The position numbers were made by a program, and so were the translations under genes. From a virus: a stretch of 26,876 nucleotides of DNA. Where the stretch lies: the IMG/VR virus record IMGVR_UViG_3300032516_000159, positions 1 to 26,876 of that record. One strand, given 5' to 3'. Under the pieces are notes generated by a model, which was given only the letters and a program-made list of their open reading frames with translations, did no database searches and was not told where the DNA came from. Of this stretch, positions 20,968 through 26,843 are shown piece after piece (position 1 is the stretch's first letter; each line of letters begins with the position of its first letter).

Positions 20968-21188
20968 CACCTCTCCTCGTCGCGATATCTCTTGCCATCT
21001 GGGTGCTGCCCACCGCCTGTGCTGTTGTGGCGCTTCGGGGCGTGCTTGGAGCACTGCTTCTCGGGCGTGTAGTCCCCCTTTGGCACCTCGTCGATGGTGG
21101 AACAGATGCCCTTCGTGGGCATTGAAAGAGTGCGTCCGGTGACTTCGTCCCAATAGTGAGCTTTCGTGCCCACACGACAGATTCTCAT
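20967..21188 (-). CDS. Hypothetical protein, 73 residues
   Basis: ATG at 21188 after GGGAGG. MRICRVGTKAHYWDEVTGRTLSMPTKGICSTIDEVPKGDYTPEKQCSKHAPKRHNSTGGG... Three Cys and several His but no clear zinc pattern. Basic C-terminus. Confidence 0.68.
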   Translation of the reverse strand: MRICRVGTKAHYWDEVTGRTLSMPTKGICSTIDEVPKGDYTPEKQCSKHAPKRHNSTGGGQHPDGKRYRDEER

Positions 21189-21206
21189 TGCTAACCTCCC
21201 ACTACC

Positions 21207-21235
21207 AGTATACCATTAGGCGGTCACTTCGTCCA
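21207..21235 (-). promoter_or_regulatory. Promoter (TGGACG-17-TATACT)
   Basis: TATACT at 21207-21212 and TGGACG at 21230-21235, spacer 17 ending AATGG. The -35 sits inside the last codons of the upstream gene (ending 21216). A GGGAGG ribosome site follows within about 20 bases. Confidence 0.65.
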
Positions 21236-22121
21236 GGACTTTTGCCTTCCGCGGCCTGCTGAAGAACGCGAACGACGGGTCGGCCCCATGTCTGAAGTTG
21301 GCTGTGAACTCGATTTCCCGTCCCTTTACGTCCCCGTCGAGCTGCGCGGGGCAGGTGCCCCACGCCAACCAGATCCCGTCCGGGGTATCCACCTTGACCG
21401 TCATCCGCAGGGTCGTGCCGTAGAAGCCGTCCTGCGTCTTGAGGCTGATCACCTTGCCCTTTACCGTGAGCCCGTCGCCCTCCGGGGCCGGCGCCTTCTT
21501 CTCGGCGGCCGGCGGGTTGCGCACCTCATCCGCCAGCTTGAAGGCGAACTCGATCTGCTTCTCGGAGAGATCGCACCACTGGGTGAACCGCCCAGCCATG
21601 TCCTTGAGGATCGGGTGGTCCAGTTTGAGCGCCTCCTCGAGGCCAGGGTGCTCCGCCAGGAACTTCGCACGCTCGCTGGCTTTGAGTGCCTTGAGCTGCT
21701 CGGTGGCCGCGCTCCGTCTCAACCGCATGATGGTCAGATCCCACTCGCTTCGGTCGGCCAGCATCTGATACTTGTCGGCGCAGTCGTGACCGACGTGGAG
21801 CAGGAGGCCCGTGGGTGTGTGCCGCCAGATGTCCCCGTAGATGTAGTGCGTGGAGCAGATGGAGCAGCGGCCGGTGCTGCCGGTCTCGACGAACTTCTGG
21901 GTCTGGCGCATCCGAAGGACGCAGCACATTCCGGAGTCCTGGTGCTTACCGTTGACGATCTTGCCGTCCACTTCGTGGCGGTAGTCCAGTTCGCAGTTGA
22001 CCCCCCAGGAGGGAATCGGCCAACCGTCCTGCGAGGTGCTCAGGTTATAGGAGCGAACGTAGCTGTAGTTTGCTGGGATAATGGCTCCCGGCCGGTGAAT
22101 GTCGCTTCGGTTCGTGGCCAT
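21216..22121 (-). CDS. Zinc-site protein with OB-like C-terminus, 301 residues
   Basis: ATG at 22121 after the promoter cassette. N-terminal segment has C-x-x-C (GRCSICSTHYIYGDIW) and LLLHVGHDCADKYQ, a C-C-H-C zinc site. A helical middle part (SERAKFLAEHPGLEEALKLDHPILKDMAGRFTQW..SEKQIEFAFKLADE) and a Pro/Ala linker follow. The end (LTVKGKVISLKTQDGFYGTTLRMTVKVDTPDGIWLAWGTCP...FFSRPRKAKVL) looks like an OB-type beta barrel seen in many phage early proteins. A role in nucleic acid binding is likely but unproven. Confidence 0.82.
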   Translation of the reverse strand: MATNRSDIHRPGAIIPANYSYVRSYNLSTSQDGWPIPSWGVNCELDYRHEVDGKIVNGKHQDSGMCCVLRMRQTQKFVETGSTGRCSICSTHYIYGDIWRHTPTGLLLHVGHDCADKYQMLADRSEWDLTIMRLRRSAATEQLKALKASERAKFLAEHPGLEEALKLDHPILKDMAGRFTQWCDLSEKQIEFAFKLADEVRNPPAAEKKAPAPEGDGLTVKGKVISLKTQDGFYGTTLRMTVKVDTPDGIWLAWGTCPAQLDGDVKGREIEFTANFRHGADPSFAFFSRPRKAKVLDEVTA

Positions 22122-22141
22122 CTGTCTTACCTCCCACCTAC

Positions 22142-22170
22142 ATATTACCACAAAGGGCATCGGAAGTCCA
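22142..22170 (-). promoter_or_regulatory. Promoter-ribosome cassette (TGGACT-17-TAATAT)
   Basis: -35 TGGACT at 22165-22170, spacer TCCGATG...TTTGTGG, -10 TAATAT at 22142-22147, then GGTGGGAGGTAAGACAG before the ATG at 22121. Confidence 0.8.
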
Positions 22171-22175
22171 CGACT

Positions 22176-22391
22176 TTACGACCACGAAATGAGATCTCGG
22201 AGCTGCTCGATTCTGTAGGCGAGGCCCTGGAGTTCGCTGGCCTTGCCGCCGAGGTTGAATCCGAAGTGGTTGGACACCTTGTCGGCGGCTAGTTCAGCGG
22301 TGGCCTGCTCGGCGATCTGCCGCAGCTCCTCGCGGTACTGCCGGCGCAGCTTCTCCTGCTCGGCCATAAGATTCGCTTTCTGAAGTGCCAT
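22176..22391 (-). CDS. Small helical protein, 71 residues
   Basis: ATG at 22391. MALQKANLMAEQEKLRRQYREELRQIAEQATAELAADKVSNHFGFNLGGKASELQGLAYRIEQLRDLISWS. Strong coiled-coil-like heptads over residues 8-35 and 50-66. No family recognised. Confidence 0.75.
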   Translation of the reverse strand: MALQKANLMAEQEKLRRQYREELRQIAEQATAELAADKVSNHFGFNLGGKASELQGLAYRIEQLRDLISWS

Positions 22392-22408
22392 CTGATCCTC
22401 CCACCTAC

Positions 22409-22437
22409 ATATTACCACAAAAGGTATCGGAAGTCCA
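22409..22437 (-). promoter_or_regulatory. Promoter-ribosome cassette (TGGACT-17-TAATAT)
   Basis: -35 TGGACT at 22432-22437, -10 TAATAT at 22409-22414, spacer TCCGATACC...TTGTGG. The GGTGGGAGGATCAG ribosome site ends at the ATG 22391. Confidence 0.8.
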
Positions 22438-22443
22438 GCGATC

Positions 22444-22632
22444 TTATGCCATCTCGATCAGCAGCTCCTCCGCGCCGTAGACCATCGGCAGGTCGCAGTG
22501 TTCGCACTTATAGCCCCTGGCATTGGGTTCCACGCCGTAAGCCTTCTTGCCGCAAGCCTTACAGAAGCCAACGTACTCGCCGGACTTTGCTGCCCGGAGC
22601 ACTCGGTTGAGGGTGAGCGATTTGTGAACCAT
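22444..22632 (-). CDS. Zinc-ribbon protein, 62 residues
   Basis: ATG at 22632 after a promoter cassette. MVHKSLTLNRVLRAAKSGEYVGFCKACGKKAYGVEPNARGYKCEHCDLPMVYGAEELLIEMA, with two CxxC pairs as in rubredoxin-like ribbons. Function unknown. Confidence 0.78.
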   Translation of the reverse strand: MVHKSLTLNRVLRAAKSGEYVGFCKACGKKAYGVEPNARGYKCEHCDLPMVYGAEELLIEMA

Positions 22633-22650
22633 TGCTGTCCTCCCACCTAC

Positions 22651-22679
22651 ATATTACCACAATCCGATGCGGAAGGCTA
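22651..22679 (-). promoter_or_regulatory. Promoter-ribosome cassette (TAGCCT-17-TAATAT)
   Basis: -10 TAATAT at 22651-22656, spacer of 17 (TTCCGCATCGGATTGTGG region), weak -35 TAGCCT at 22674-22679, which overlaps the stop codon of the gene before (22677-22679). Confidence 0.7.
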
Positions 22680-23063
22680 GGGAAAATCCATCCTCCGCTC
22701 TCGGCGCTCTTCTTCTTCTACTGGGTCGTAGTCCGGCTCGTCGTCTTCCTCCGGCCCTTCCCCGTAATCGTTTGGCTCGTAGGTCTCCGCCCACGTTTCG
22801 GCTGCGGCCACGACAGACGCAGGGATATTTTCACCGACTAGCGGCGTCCCCCACTCTCCATCGATATCGATGGCGGCGCTCTTGATTTCCCAGCGCCGTT
22901 CGTCCTCCGCGGTAACGTCGTGGCCACGATTGCCGTCCGCGTCGCAGTCAGCGTTGGCATCGTGGAACCATCCGATCGTTAGCGTGCCGGAAATGAGCCA
23001 GAGGCTGAAGCCGACGCTTAGCTCCTGCTCTTCGACGGTGTGTTTGGTTTGCCAGGTGTTCAT
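22677..23063 (-). CDS. Acidic hypothetical protein, 128 residues
   Basis: ATG at 23063 in an ATGA overlap with the gene before. MNTWQTKHTVEEQELSVGFSLWLISGTLTIGWFHDANADCDADG..., then ETWAETYEPNDYGEGPEEDDEPDYDPVEEEE and a basic end (RRERRMDFP). The acidic tail is unusual among its neighbours. Family not recognised; a DNA-mimic or binding role is only speculation. Confidence 0.72.
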   Translation of the reverse strand: MNTWQTKHTVEEQELSVGFSLWLISGTLTIGWFHDANADCDADGNRGHDVTAEDERRWEIKSAAIDIDGEWGTPLVGENIPASVVAAAETWAETYEPNDYGEGPEEDDEPDYDPVEEEERRERRMDFP

Positions 23064-23407
23064 GATGTAAATACCTCAACAGGCTTGCCAGCTTTGGTGG
23101 CTATTTTCACCATGTTAGCCGTGCCTTTGGACGCGGCGATGTTGGTGTGGAACGCCAGCACACGGTCGGGCTTGGCGTTCAGCATGGCCAGGTTACGCAA
23201 TGGGCCGGCAGCGCGACCGAAGTGTGCCCAGTCGGCAGGAAACCGCTCGACGGACAGCCCGAGGGCCAGTGCTTCTTCACGCGCTATGGTGTCGGCACCG
23301 CGGGCTTCGCCTTCGATGATAATGGTGCCGGCGGGCAGTTTGGCCAGTTCGCGGCGGATGGCCGCCCGGTTGAACCAGTTGCGATCGCCACAGACGAGCA
23401 CGCGCAT
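23060..23407 (-). CDS. DUF2493/SLOG-type nucleotide-binding protein, 115 residues
   Basis: I start at ATG 23407 after GGGAGGG. MRVLVCGDRNWF...IIIEGEARGADTIAREEALALGLSVERFPADWAHFGRAAGPLRNLAML...VLAFHTNIAASKGTANMVKIATKAGKPVEVF follows the DUF2493 pattern (GDRxW, GxarGAD, FpADW..GraAGPxRN, GT). This Rossmann-like family belongs to the SLOG superfamily that senses or processes nucleotide signals. Its phage role is unknown. Confidence 0.86.
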   Translation of the reverse strand: MRVLVCGDRNWFNRAAIRRELAKLPAGTIIIEGEARGADTIAREEALALGLSVERFPADWAHFGRAAGPLRNLAMLNAKPDRVLAFHTNIAASKGTANMVKIATKAGKPVEVFTS

Positions 23408-23425
23408 TGGAACCCTCCCGACCAC

Positions 23426-23454
23426 AGTATACTATATTTCTTTCTTGATGCCTA
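23426..23454 (-). promoter_or_regulatory. Possible promoter (TAGGCA-17-TATACT)
   Basis: TATACT at 23426-23431 is followed by TGTGG and the GGGAGGG ribosome site of the DUF2493 gene. The -35 match TAGGCA (23449-23454) is poor and lies in the end of the gene before, so confidence is lower than for sister sites. Confidence 0.45.
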
Positions 23455-23650
23455 AGGCTTTTTGCATCTCAGGAGACAAGGGCCGAAATCGCACGAAGGC
23501 GATGCCGTTGACACAGCACCACACCTGGCCGTTGCTAGCGATGTGCACGCCGAAGTCGGCGCACTGCAGGTCCATCTCCTGGATGAGCGCGAGGTTCTCG
23601 ATGCCGACAGCGCCCTGCCAGTGCTTCTCAGGGAAGGTGCGTTGCGCCAT
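23432..23650 (-). CDS. Hypothetical protein, 72 residues
   Basis: ATG at 23650, one base after the previous stop; the frame continues upstream but overlaps the preceding gene, so I reject that. MAQRTFPEKHWQGAVGIENLALIQEMDLQCADFGVHIASNGQVWCCVNGIAFVRFRPLSPEMQKALGIKKEI. Beta-rich middle. No family recognised. Confidence 0.7.
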   Translation of the reverse strand: MAQRTFPEKHWQGAVGIENLALIQEMDLQCADFGVHIASNGQVWCCVNGIAFVRFRPLSPEMQKALGIKKEI

Positions 23651-23651
23651 A

Positions 23652-24038
23652 TCAATCCCAGTACTGCGTTCCGAGTTTCGTGGGTGTGCGCCCGGCTGCG
23701 CGATCGACGTATTCCTGGTAGTAGGCATCCGATGCCGGCACGCTCTCTCCACTGCTGTCCGCCGGCTTGCCCAGACCGAGTAACGTGCCCAGCTCTTCAC
23801 GGTCGGATGGGCCCATACCGCTGCCCGGTTTACCAGTGTCGAAGGACTCGTAGACGGCCTGCGACGTCGGAGAGCGGGAACCGTAGACCTCCCGATACTC
23901 CCAGGTGCGGCGGGAAGGCGGGGCGGTGATGCGGATCCAGCCCCAAGCCGTGCCCTGTCCGCCAGTGACACTCCACGTTTTCTTGCTACGGTTTTTGAGG
24001 CTGGCCTTGATGCTGGCGATGGTCTCGTTGCGGTCCAT
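23652..24038 (-). CDS. Hypothetical protein, 128 residues
   Basis: ATG at 24038 after AAGAGGAACAGC. MDRNETIASIKASLKNRSKKTWSVTGGQGTAWGWIRITAPPSRRTWEYREV, then a Ser/Gly-rich part with SDREELGTLLGLGKPADSSGESVPAS and YYQEYVDRAAGRTPTKLGTQYWD. The WSVTGGxGTAWGWIxI start recurs in small phage proteins of unknown role. Starts inside the zinc-knuckle gene before it. Confidence 0.75.
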   Translation of the reverse strand: MDRNETIASIKASLKNRSKKTWSVTGGQGTAWGWIRITAPPSRRTWEYREVYGSRSPTSQAVYESFDTGKPGSGMGPSDREELGTLLGLGKPADSSGESVPASDAYYQEYVDRAAGRTPTKLGTQYWD

Positions 24039-24165
24039 GCTGTTCCTCTTTCCCACAGTCTTCGATGAACTCGTTGGTGCATTTCTGACACAGGCCTTCT
24101 TCCGCCATGTCGGACCCGTGAGAGTTTGCCCCACAGCGTTCGCAGATCAGGGGTTCAGACGTCAT
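23986..24165 (-). CDS. Small zinc-knuckle protein, 59 residues
   Basis: ATG at 24165 in an ATGA overlap with the gene before. MTSEPLICERCGANSHGSDMAEEGLCQKCTNEFIEDCGKE, with two CxxC pairs (C8, C11, C26, C29). The last 17 codons overlap the next gene out of frame, so the exact C-terminal end is less certain in function. Confidence 0.6.
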   Translation of the reverse strand: MTSEPLICERCGANSHGSDMAEEGLCQKCTNEFIEDCGKEEQHGPQRDHRQHQGQPQKP

Positions 24166-24401
24166 GGCTCCCATCTTCCTGCCGGTGCCGGCTTCTCCTG
24201 CCCCATCAGCTCGTGGATGCTGGTGCCCTCCACGGTGACCTTGCCGATCCCGTAGGCGTCCACCGCGTAACCGAAGGTCTCGCCGATGTCGAACGGGCTT
24301 CCAATGCGCCGTTTGGCATAAGCCTGAGCGCCCTTGAGTGTTTTGAACTTCCGCGTCTCGGAGAAGTGATCGATTGTGCGGAAGCGAACTGTGATGTTCA
24401 T
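24162..24401 (-). CDS. Hypothetical protein, 79 residues
   Basis: ATG at 24401 after a promoter cassette (GGGAGGGTCAG). MNITVRFRTIDHFSETRKFKTLKGAQAYAKRRIGSPFDIGETFGYAVDAYGIGKVTVEGTSIHELM. Starts with a strand and a helix (AQAYAKRRIG) in the pattern of small phage proteins with FKTLxGAxxYA. No function known. Confidence 0.76.
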   Translation of the reverse strand: MNITVRFRTIDHFSETRKFKTLKGAQAYAKRRIGSPFDIGETFGYAVDAYGIGKVTVEGTSIHELMGQEKPAPAGRWEP

Positions 24402-24418
24402 CTGACCCTCCCAATTAC

Positions 24419-24447
24419 ACTTTACCACGATCCGCATCGGAAGTCCA
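24419..24447 (-). promoter_or_regulatory. Promoter-ribosome cassette (TGGACT-17-TAAAGT)
   Basis: -35 TGGACT at 24442-24447, spacer TCCGATGCGG...CGTGG, -10 TAAAGT at 24419-24424. The -35 and spacer code for the last residues (LDFRCGSW) of the gene before, and the stop TAA is part of the -10. Confidence 0.65.
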
Positions 24448-24883
24448 GCGATTTAACCTTCGACACTTCGGTTGGTCCGGTCCACGTCAACAGGTGGTTC
24501 TTCTCGGTGACGAGCCCGGTACGCTTCAGACTGTCGATGACGCGTGTATAGGCGTCGAGGTTCAGAAAGTTCATCACGCGGGCATACAGGTGACCGCTCG
24601 GCACGCTGCCGAGCTCGCGGAGGGCCTCGGCCACGGTCTTGATAATCTCGACCGCGGCTTGCTCTGGTGTCAGTAGTTTCGGGTAGCAACACTCAGAGCA
24701 GATGAGCTGGCCGCGCTCGGACATCTGCATCGGGTAAGGGAATGTGCAACTGCAGTATCTGGGATTCACCTCTTGCTCCTTCTTACAGCCGGGACACGGC
24801 TCATTCTCGCACCCTCCGCATTTGTCCGGCGTGCTTGGGCAGAATACGATGACGCCTGCGTCGTTACAGGTCTCGCACATCAT
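24422..24883 (-). CDS. Cys-rich zinc-binding protein with helical C-terminus, 153 residues
   Basis: ATG at 24883 (a second ATG follows at once). The first 70 residues carry more than a dozen Cys in CxxC-type pairs (CETC, CGGCENEPCPGC, YCSCTF, CSECCYP), enough for two or three zinc sites. The C-terminal half (LTPEQAAVEIIKTVAEALRELG, YARVMNFLNLDAYTRVIDSLKRTGLVTEKNHLLTW) resembles a winged-helix fold. A DNA-binding regulator is plausible. Confidence 0.76.
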   Translation of the reverse strand: MMCETCNDAGVIVFCPSTPDKCGGCENEPCPGCKKEQEVNPRYCSCTFPYPMQMSERGQLICSECCYPKLLTPEQAAVEIIKTVAEALRELGSVPSGHLYARVMNFLNLDAYTRVIDSLKRTGLVTEKNHLLTWTGPTEVSKVKSLDFRCGSW

Positions 24884-25044
24884 CTGTCCACTACCTGATC
24901 AAAGAGTCTCCGCCACCCAACCCCGGCCCAGTATTCCGGATCGTCGTCGTAAGCCGCGAGCATCCGCGTCCTCACGTTGTCCCGGTCCTCGGGGTCCGGG
25001 AACTCGTGCTCGAGCCAGGCTTCGAGGTGTTCGAGGGTGGTCAC
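24880..25044 (-). CDS. Small acidic protein, 54 residues
   Basis: Read on the minus strand from the GTG at 25044, in a GTGA overlap with the gene before, and ending in an ATGA overlap with the next. VTTLEHLEAWLEHEFPDPEDRDN..RMLAAYDDDPEYWAGVGWRRLFDQVVDR. Both coupled ends support it. No family recognised. Confidence 0.7.
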   Translation of the reverse strand: MTTLEHLEAWLEHEFPDPEDRDNVRTRMLAAYDDDPEYWAGVGWRRLFDQVVDR

Positions 25045-25325
25045 TTGTTCCTCGCAGCCAGCATCGCATCGACGTATCGATACGAGTAAAGGGCGACAGT
25101 GACATCTGCCGTTCCGTCCTTGATCTCCCTGCGTGTGACGGCTTGAAGTAGTTCCGGATTCGCAAGCAGTCCGATGAGCGCTGCCTTGGCGAACTCATCA
25201 CGTAACACGTCGGCTACCTGCTCTGCCTCGAATCGCAGGTCATCACTGATGTCCTGGTGCCCTCCGGGAAGTGAGTCAAGCTTGTCCGCCGCACGGATCA
25301 AAAGCGCCTTCAGTTCTGGTGTCAC
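25041..25325 (-). CDS. Hypothetical protein, 94 residues
   Basis: GTG start at 25325, GTGA overlap with the gene before. MTPELKALLIRAADKLDSLPGGHQDISDDLRFEAEQVADVLRDEFAKAALIGLLANPELLQ...TADVTVALYSYRYVDAMLAAR. Mostly helical. No family recognised. Confidence 0.72.
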   Translation of the reverse strand: MTPELKALLIRAADKLDSLPGGHQDISDDLRFEAEQVADVLRDEFAKAALIGLLANPELLQAVTRREIKDGTADVTVALYSYRYVDAMLAARNK

Positions 25326-25492
25326 GATTCAACCTCCTGCTGGTTAAGCCGACGGCACACCGCCCACGCCTGCCGGTGCGTCTTGAATGTTTTCCGCATG
25401 TCGAGCTCAGTCCCCCGGCGTAGATACCAGCCGACCGGCGACCCACAGAGCGCCACGTAGTCGGTTGGCCAGACGCGAAAGGGCACCCACAT
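25322..25492 (-). CDS. Hypothetical protein, 56 residues
   Basis: ATG at 25492 in a TGATG overlap with the gene before, preferred over a longer frame that would overlap 42 bases more. MWVPFRVWPTDYVALCGSPVGWYLRRGTELDMRKTFKTHRQAWAVCRRLNQQEVES. Aromatic-rich N-terminus; the end suggests a helix after a short strand. Confidence 0.68.
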   Translation of the reverse strand: MWVPFRVWPTDYVALCGSPVGWYLRRGTELDMRKTFKTHRQAWAVCRRLNQQEVES

Positions 25493-25782
25493 CACAGGCT
25501 CGTTTCTAGGCCGGTAAGCTGCGTGAACACCCACCGCAAGTCTTCTGCGTAGACGTCCTCGACCGTGCCGCGGTTCTTGACCTCGAACTTGGACACGCGG
25601 AAGGCCTCCACTGTGTAGGTGTCTGTCGGATCCAGCGTGATCCGAATCTTGTTCGGAGCACTGGGAAGTGGCAGAGCGAACTGCAACCCGTTGTCCAGGG
25701 CCAAGAGCTTAGACGCCCCCGTCATGGCCAGGAACCGACTGCCGCCAAGCTGCGCGAGAATGACCTGAGCGATGCTACCCAT
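25492..25782 (-). CDS. Conserved phage protein, 96 residues
   Basis: I start at ATG 25782, which overlaps the previous stop by 8 bases. MGSIAQVILAQLGGSRFLAMTGASKLLALDNGLQFALP...NKIRITLDPTDTYTVEAFRVSKFEV...VEDVYAEDLRWVFTQLTGLETSL. The plan (LGGxRFxAMTGA, then IRITLDPTDTYxVE, then VYAExLxxVFTxxTGL) is one I recognise as widespread among phages of many hosts, with unknown function. Confidence 0.8.
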   Translation of the reverse strand: MGSIAQVILAQLGGSRFLAMTGASKLLALDNGLQFALPLPSAPNKIRITLDPTDTYTVEAFRVSKFEVKNRGTVEDVYAEDLRWVFTQLTGLETSL

Positions 25783-25981
25783 CGTCTTCCGCCTCTCCAA
25801 ATTCGTTTGTGATCCGAGCGCACAGATCGAGGAGATCCTTGCGGGCCGTCATTTCGTCGTGGCTCAGAGCATCCGCACCGTGGTCCGTCTGCTCCTGAAT
25901 GCCGTCCTCGCACATGGCTCGGTAGCAGTCTCGCAGGTCGGACAAGGTGTTCTGGAATCTGCAGTAGCTCATGTTGCTCAT
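25775..25981 (-). CDS. Conserved small phage protein, 68 residues
   Basis: ATG at 25981 after the promoter cassette. MSNMSYCRFQNTLSDLRDCYRAMCEDG...SHDEMTARKDLLDLCARITNEFGEAEDDG. The MSYCRFxNTxxDLxDC start is common in small phage and prophage proteins. Function unknown. Helical with an acidic end. Confidence 0.78.
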   Translation of the reverse strand: MSNMSYCRFQNTLSDLRDCYRAMCEDGIQEQTDHGADALSHDEMTARKDLLDLCARITNEFGEAEDDG

Positions 25982-25998
25982 CTGATCCTCCCACCTAC

Positions 25999-26027
25999 AT
26001 ATTACCACAATTCGTATCGGAACACAA
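25999..26027 (-). promoter_or_regulatory. Promoter-ribosome cassette (TTGTGT-17-TAATAT)
   Basis: -10 TAATAT at 25999-26004, spacer TCCGATACG...TTGTGG, -35 TTGTGT at 26022-26027, then GGTGGGAGGATCAG and the ATG at 25981. Confidence 0.75.
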
Positions 26028-26060
26028 CGATGAGGCATCCGCCCTTAGTGCTTTCTTCGT

Positions 26061-26095
26061 AACCTGTGGAAATCCCTGTGGAACCTGTGGAAATC
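26061..26095. repeat. Short direct repeats containing CCTGTGGAA
   Basis: AACCTGTGGAAATC occurs at 26061-26074 and 26082-26095, and CCTGTGGAA three times (26063, 26075, 26084). The reverse complement ATTTCCACA differs from the DnaA-box consensus TTWTNCACA at one position. The rest of the 150 bases between 26028 and 26180 shows no gene I can support. Confidence 0.5.
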
Positions 26096-26180
26096 GCTTG
26101 TGGTGCTTTTCCAAAACCCGCCAACCTACCGGTCGGCCTAACCTGCGATCGTCGCACCTGCGCGAAGCCTGCTTCTGGGT

Positions 26181-26387
26181 TTACCCACAATCTGCGCAGT
26201 ACCTCTGGTTCCTGGGAATCTGTGCCCAGCAGCCGTTGCACTGATGCGTGGCGTTGGGGCATCCGATCTCGTGGAGCGCCATGCCGTTGACCACAATCAC
26301 ATCGCACTGTGAGCAACCGACGTCAGTGCCGGAGCACTTGTCGAACCCTCTGGCCTTGAGCCAGTCCTTTTTCTCACGCGGTATCAC
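26181..26387 (-). CDS. Zinc-site phage protein, 68 residues
   Basis: GTG start at 26387, after AGGAGG five bases upstream. MIPREKKDWLKARGFDKCSGTDVGCSQCDVIVVNGMALHEIGCPNATHQCNGCWAQIPRNQRYCADCG. The VVNGxALHExGCPN segment plus the C-terminal CxxC pairs form a small zinc protein widespread in phages and mobile elements. Function unknown. Confidence 0.8.
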   Translation of the reverse strand: MIPREKKDWLKARGFDKCSGTDVGCSQCDVIVVNGMALHEIGCPNATHQCNGCWAQIPRNQRYCADCG

Positions 26388-26388
26388 G

Positions 26389-26676
26389 TCATCCTCCTGT
26401 TCCGTTCTTCACCAGCTTTGGCCACGCCTTCACCTTTGCTGGTGAGCCCCAGCACGCGCCGGGCACTTCGTTGTAGAGGTAAGCCACGATGGCCGGGATG
26501 GCCCACAGATTCTCGAGATCCGCCCGGCCGACGGCTTCGGACAGGTTGTTGCTTAGCACGGCGGAGAGAAAGCCGCCGACGGGGTGGCCGGTCTTGCCCC
26601 ATTCGTCCAGGGCGTTCTTGACGTACTGAGAAATCCGATCGTAGCTCCGTGGGTCGTCTGCTGGGAACCCGTTCAT
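26389..26676 (-). CDS. Hypothetical protein, 95 residues
   Basis: ATG at 26676 after AAGGAGAAGAG; forms an ATGA overlap with the gene before. MNGFPADDPRSYDRISQYVKNALDEWGKTGHPVGGFLSAVLSNNLSEAVGRADLENLWAIPAIVAYLYNEVPG. The GxPVGxFLxAVLsNdL...AD pattern is common in small phage proteins. Helical. Confidence 0.75.
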   Translation of the reverse strand: MNGFPADDPRSYDRISQYVKNALDEWGKTGHPVGGFLSAVLSNNLSEAVGRADLENLWAIPAIVAYLYNEVPGACWGSPAKVKAWPKLVKNGTGG

Positions 26677-26843
26677 CTCTTCTCCTTCCAAATGGAGGCT
26701 TCGCCCCCCTTGCTCTCGACGATTGCCTTCAACCGTAGGGCGTCTTTCTTGTAGTAGGCTTTCCGCGGGAAGTAGCCCGCAGGGAAGTAGCCCGCAGGGA
26801 AGTCGTGTCCAGGACCGGCCTTGAGCAGCTCGACTCTCCACAT
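26673..26843 (-). CDS. Small basic protein with tandem repeat, 56 residues
   Basis: Read from the ATG at 26843, which has AGGAGGAACCC upstream, to a stop that overlaps the next gene (ATGA). MWRVELLKAGPGHDFPAGYFPAGYFPRKAYYKKDALRLKAIVESKGGEASIWKEKR. A perfect 15-base duplication (26771-26800) makes PAGYF twice. No family recognised. Confidence 0.7.
   Translation of the reverse strand: MWRVELLKAGPGHDFPAGYFPAGYFPRKAYYKKDALRLKAIVESKGGEASIWKEKR
26771..26800. repeat. Perfect 15-base tandem duplication
   Basis: Two identical copies of AGTAGCCCGCAGGGA side by side (26771-26785, 26786-26800), in frame with the gene above, adding five residues. Being perfect, it is either recent or variable in copy number between related phages. 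Confidence 0.9.

Noticed and set aside
23651-24091. Upstream extension of the 23432-23650 gene to 24091
   Set aside because: The added part is Arg/Ser-rich and lies entirely over another gene in a different frame. The ATG at 23650 follows that gene's stop by one base.
26002-26316. 104-codon minus frame covering the CCTGTGGAA repeats
   Set aside because: It runs in another frame through the well-supported zinc protein at 26181-26387, and its C-terminal part is a translation of the repeats and promoter.
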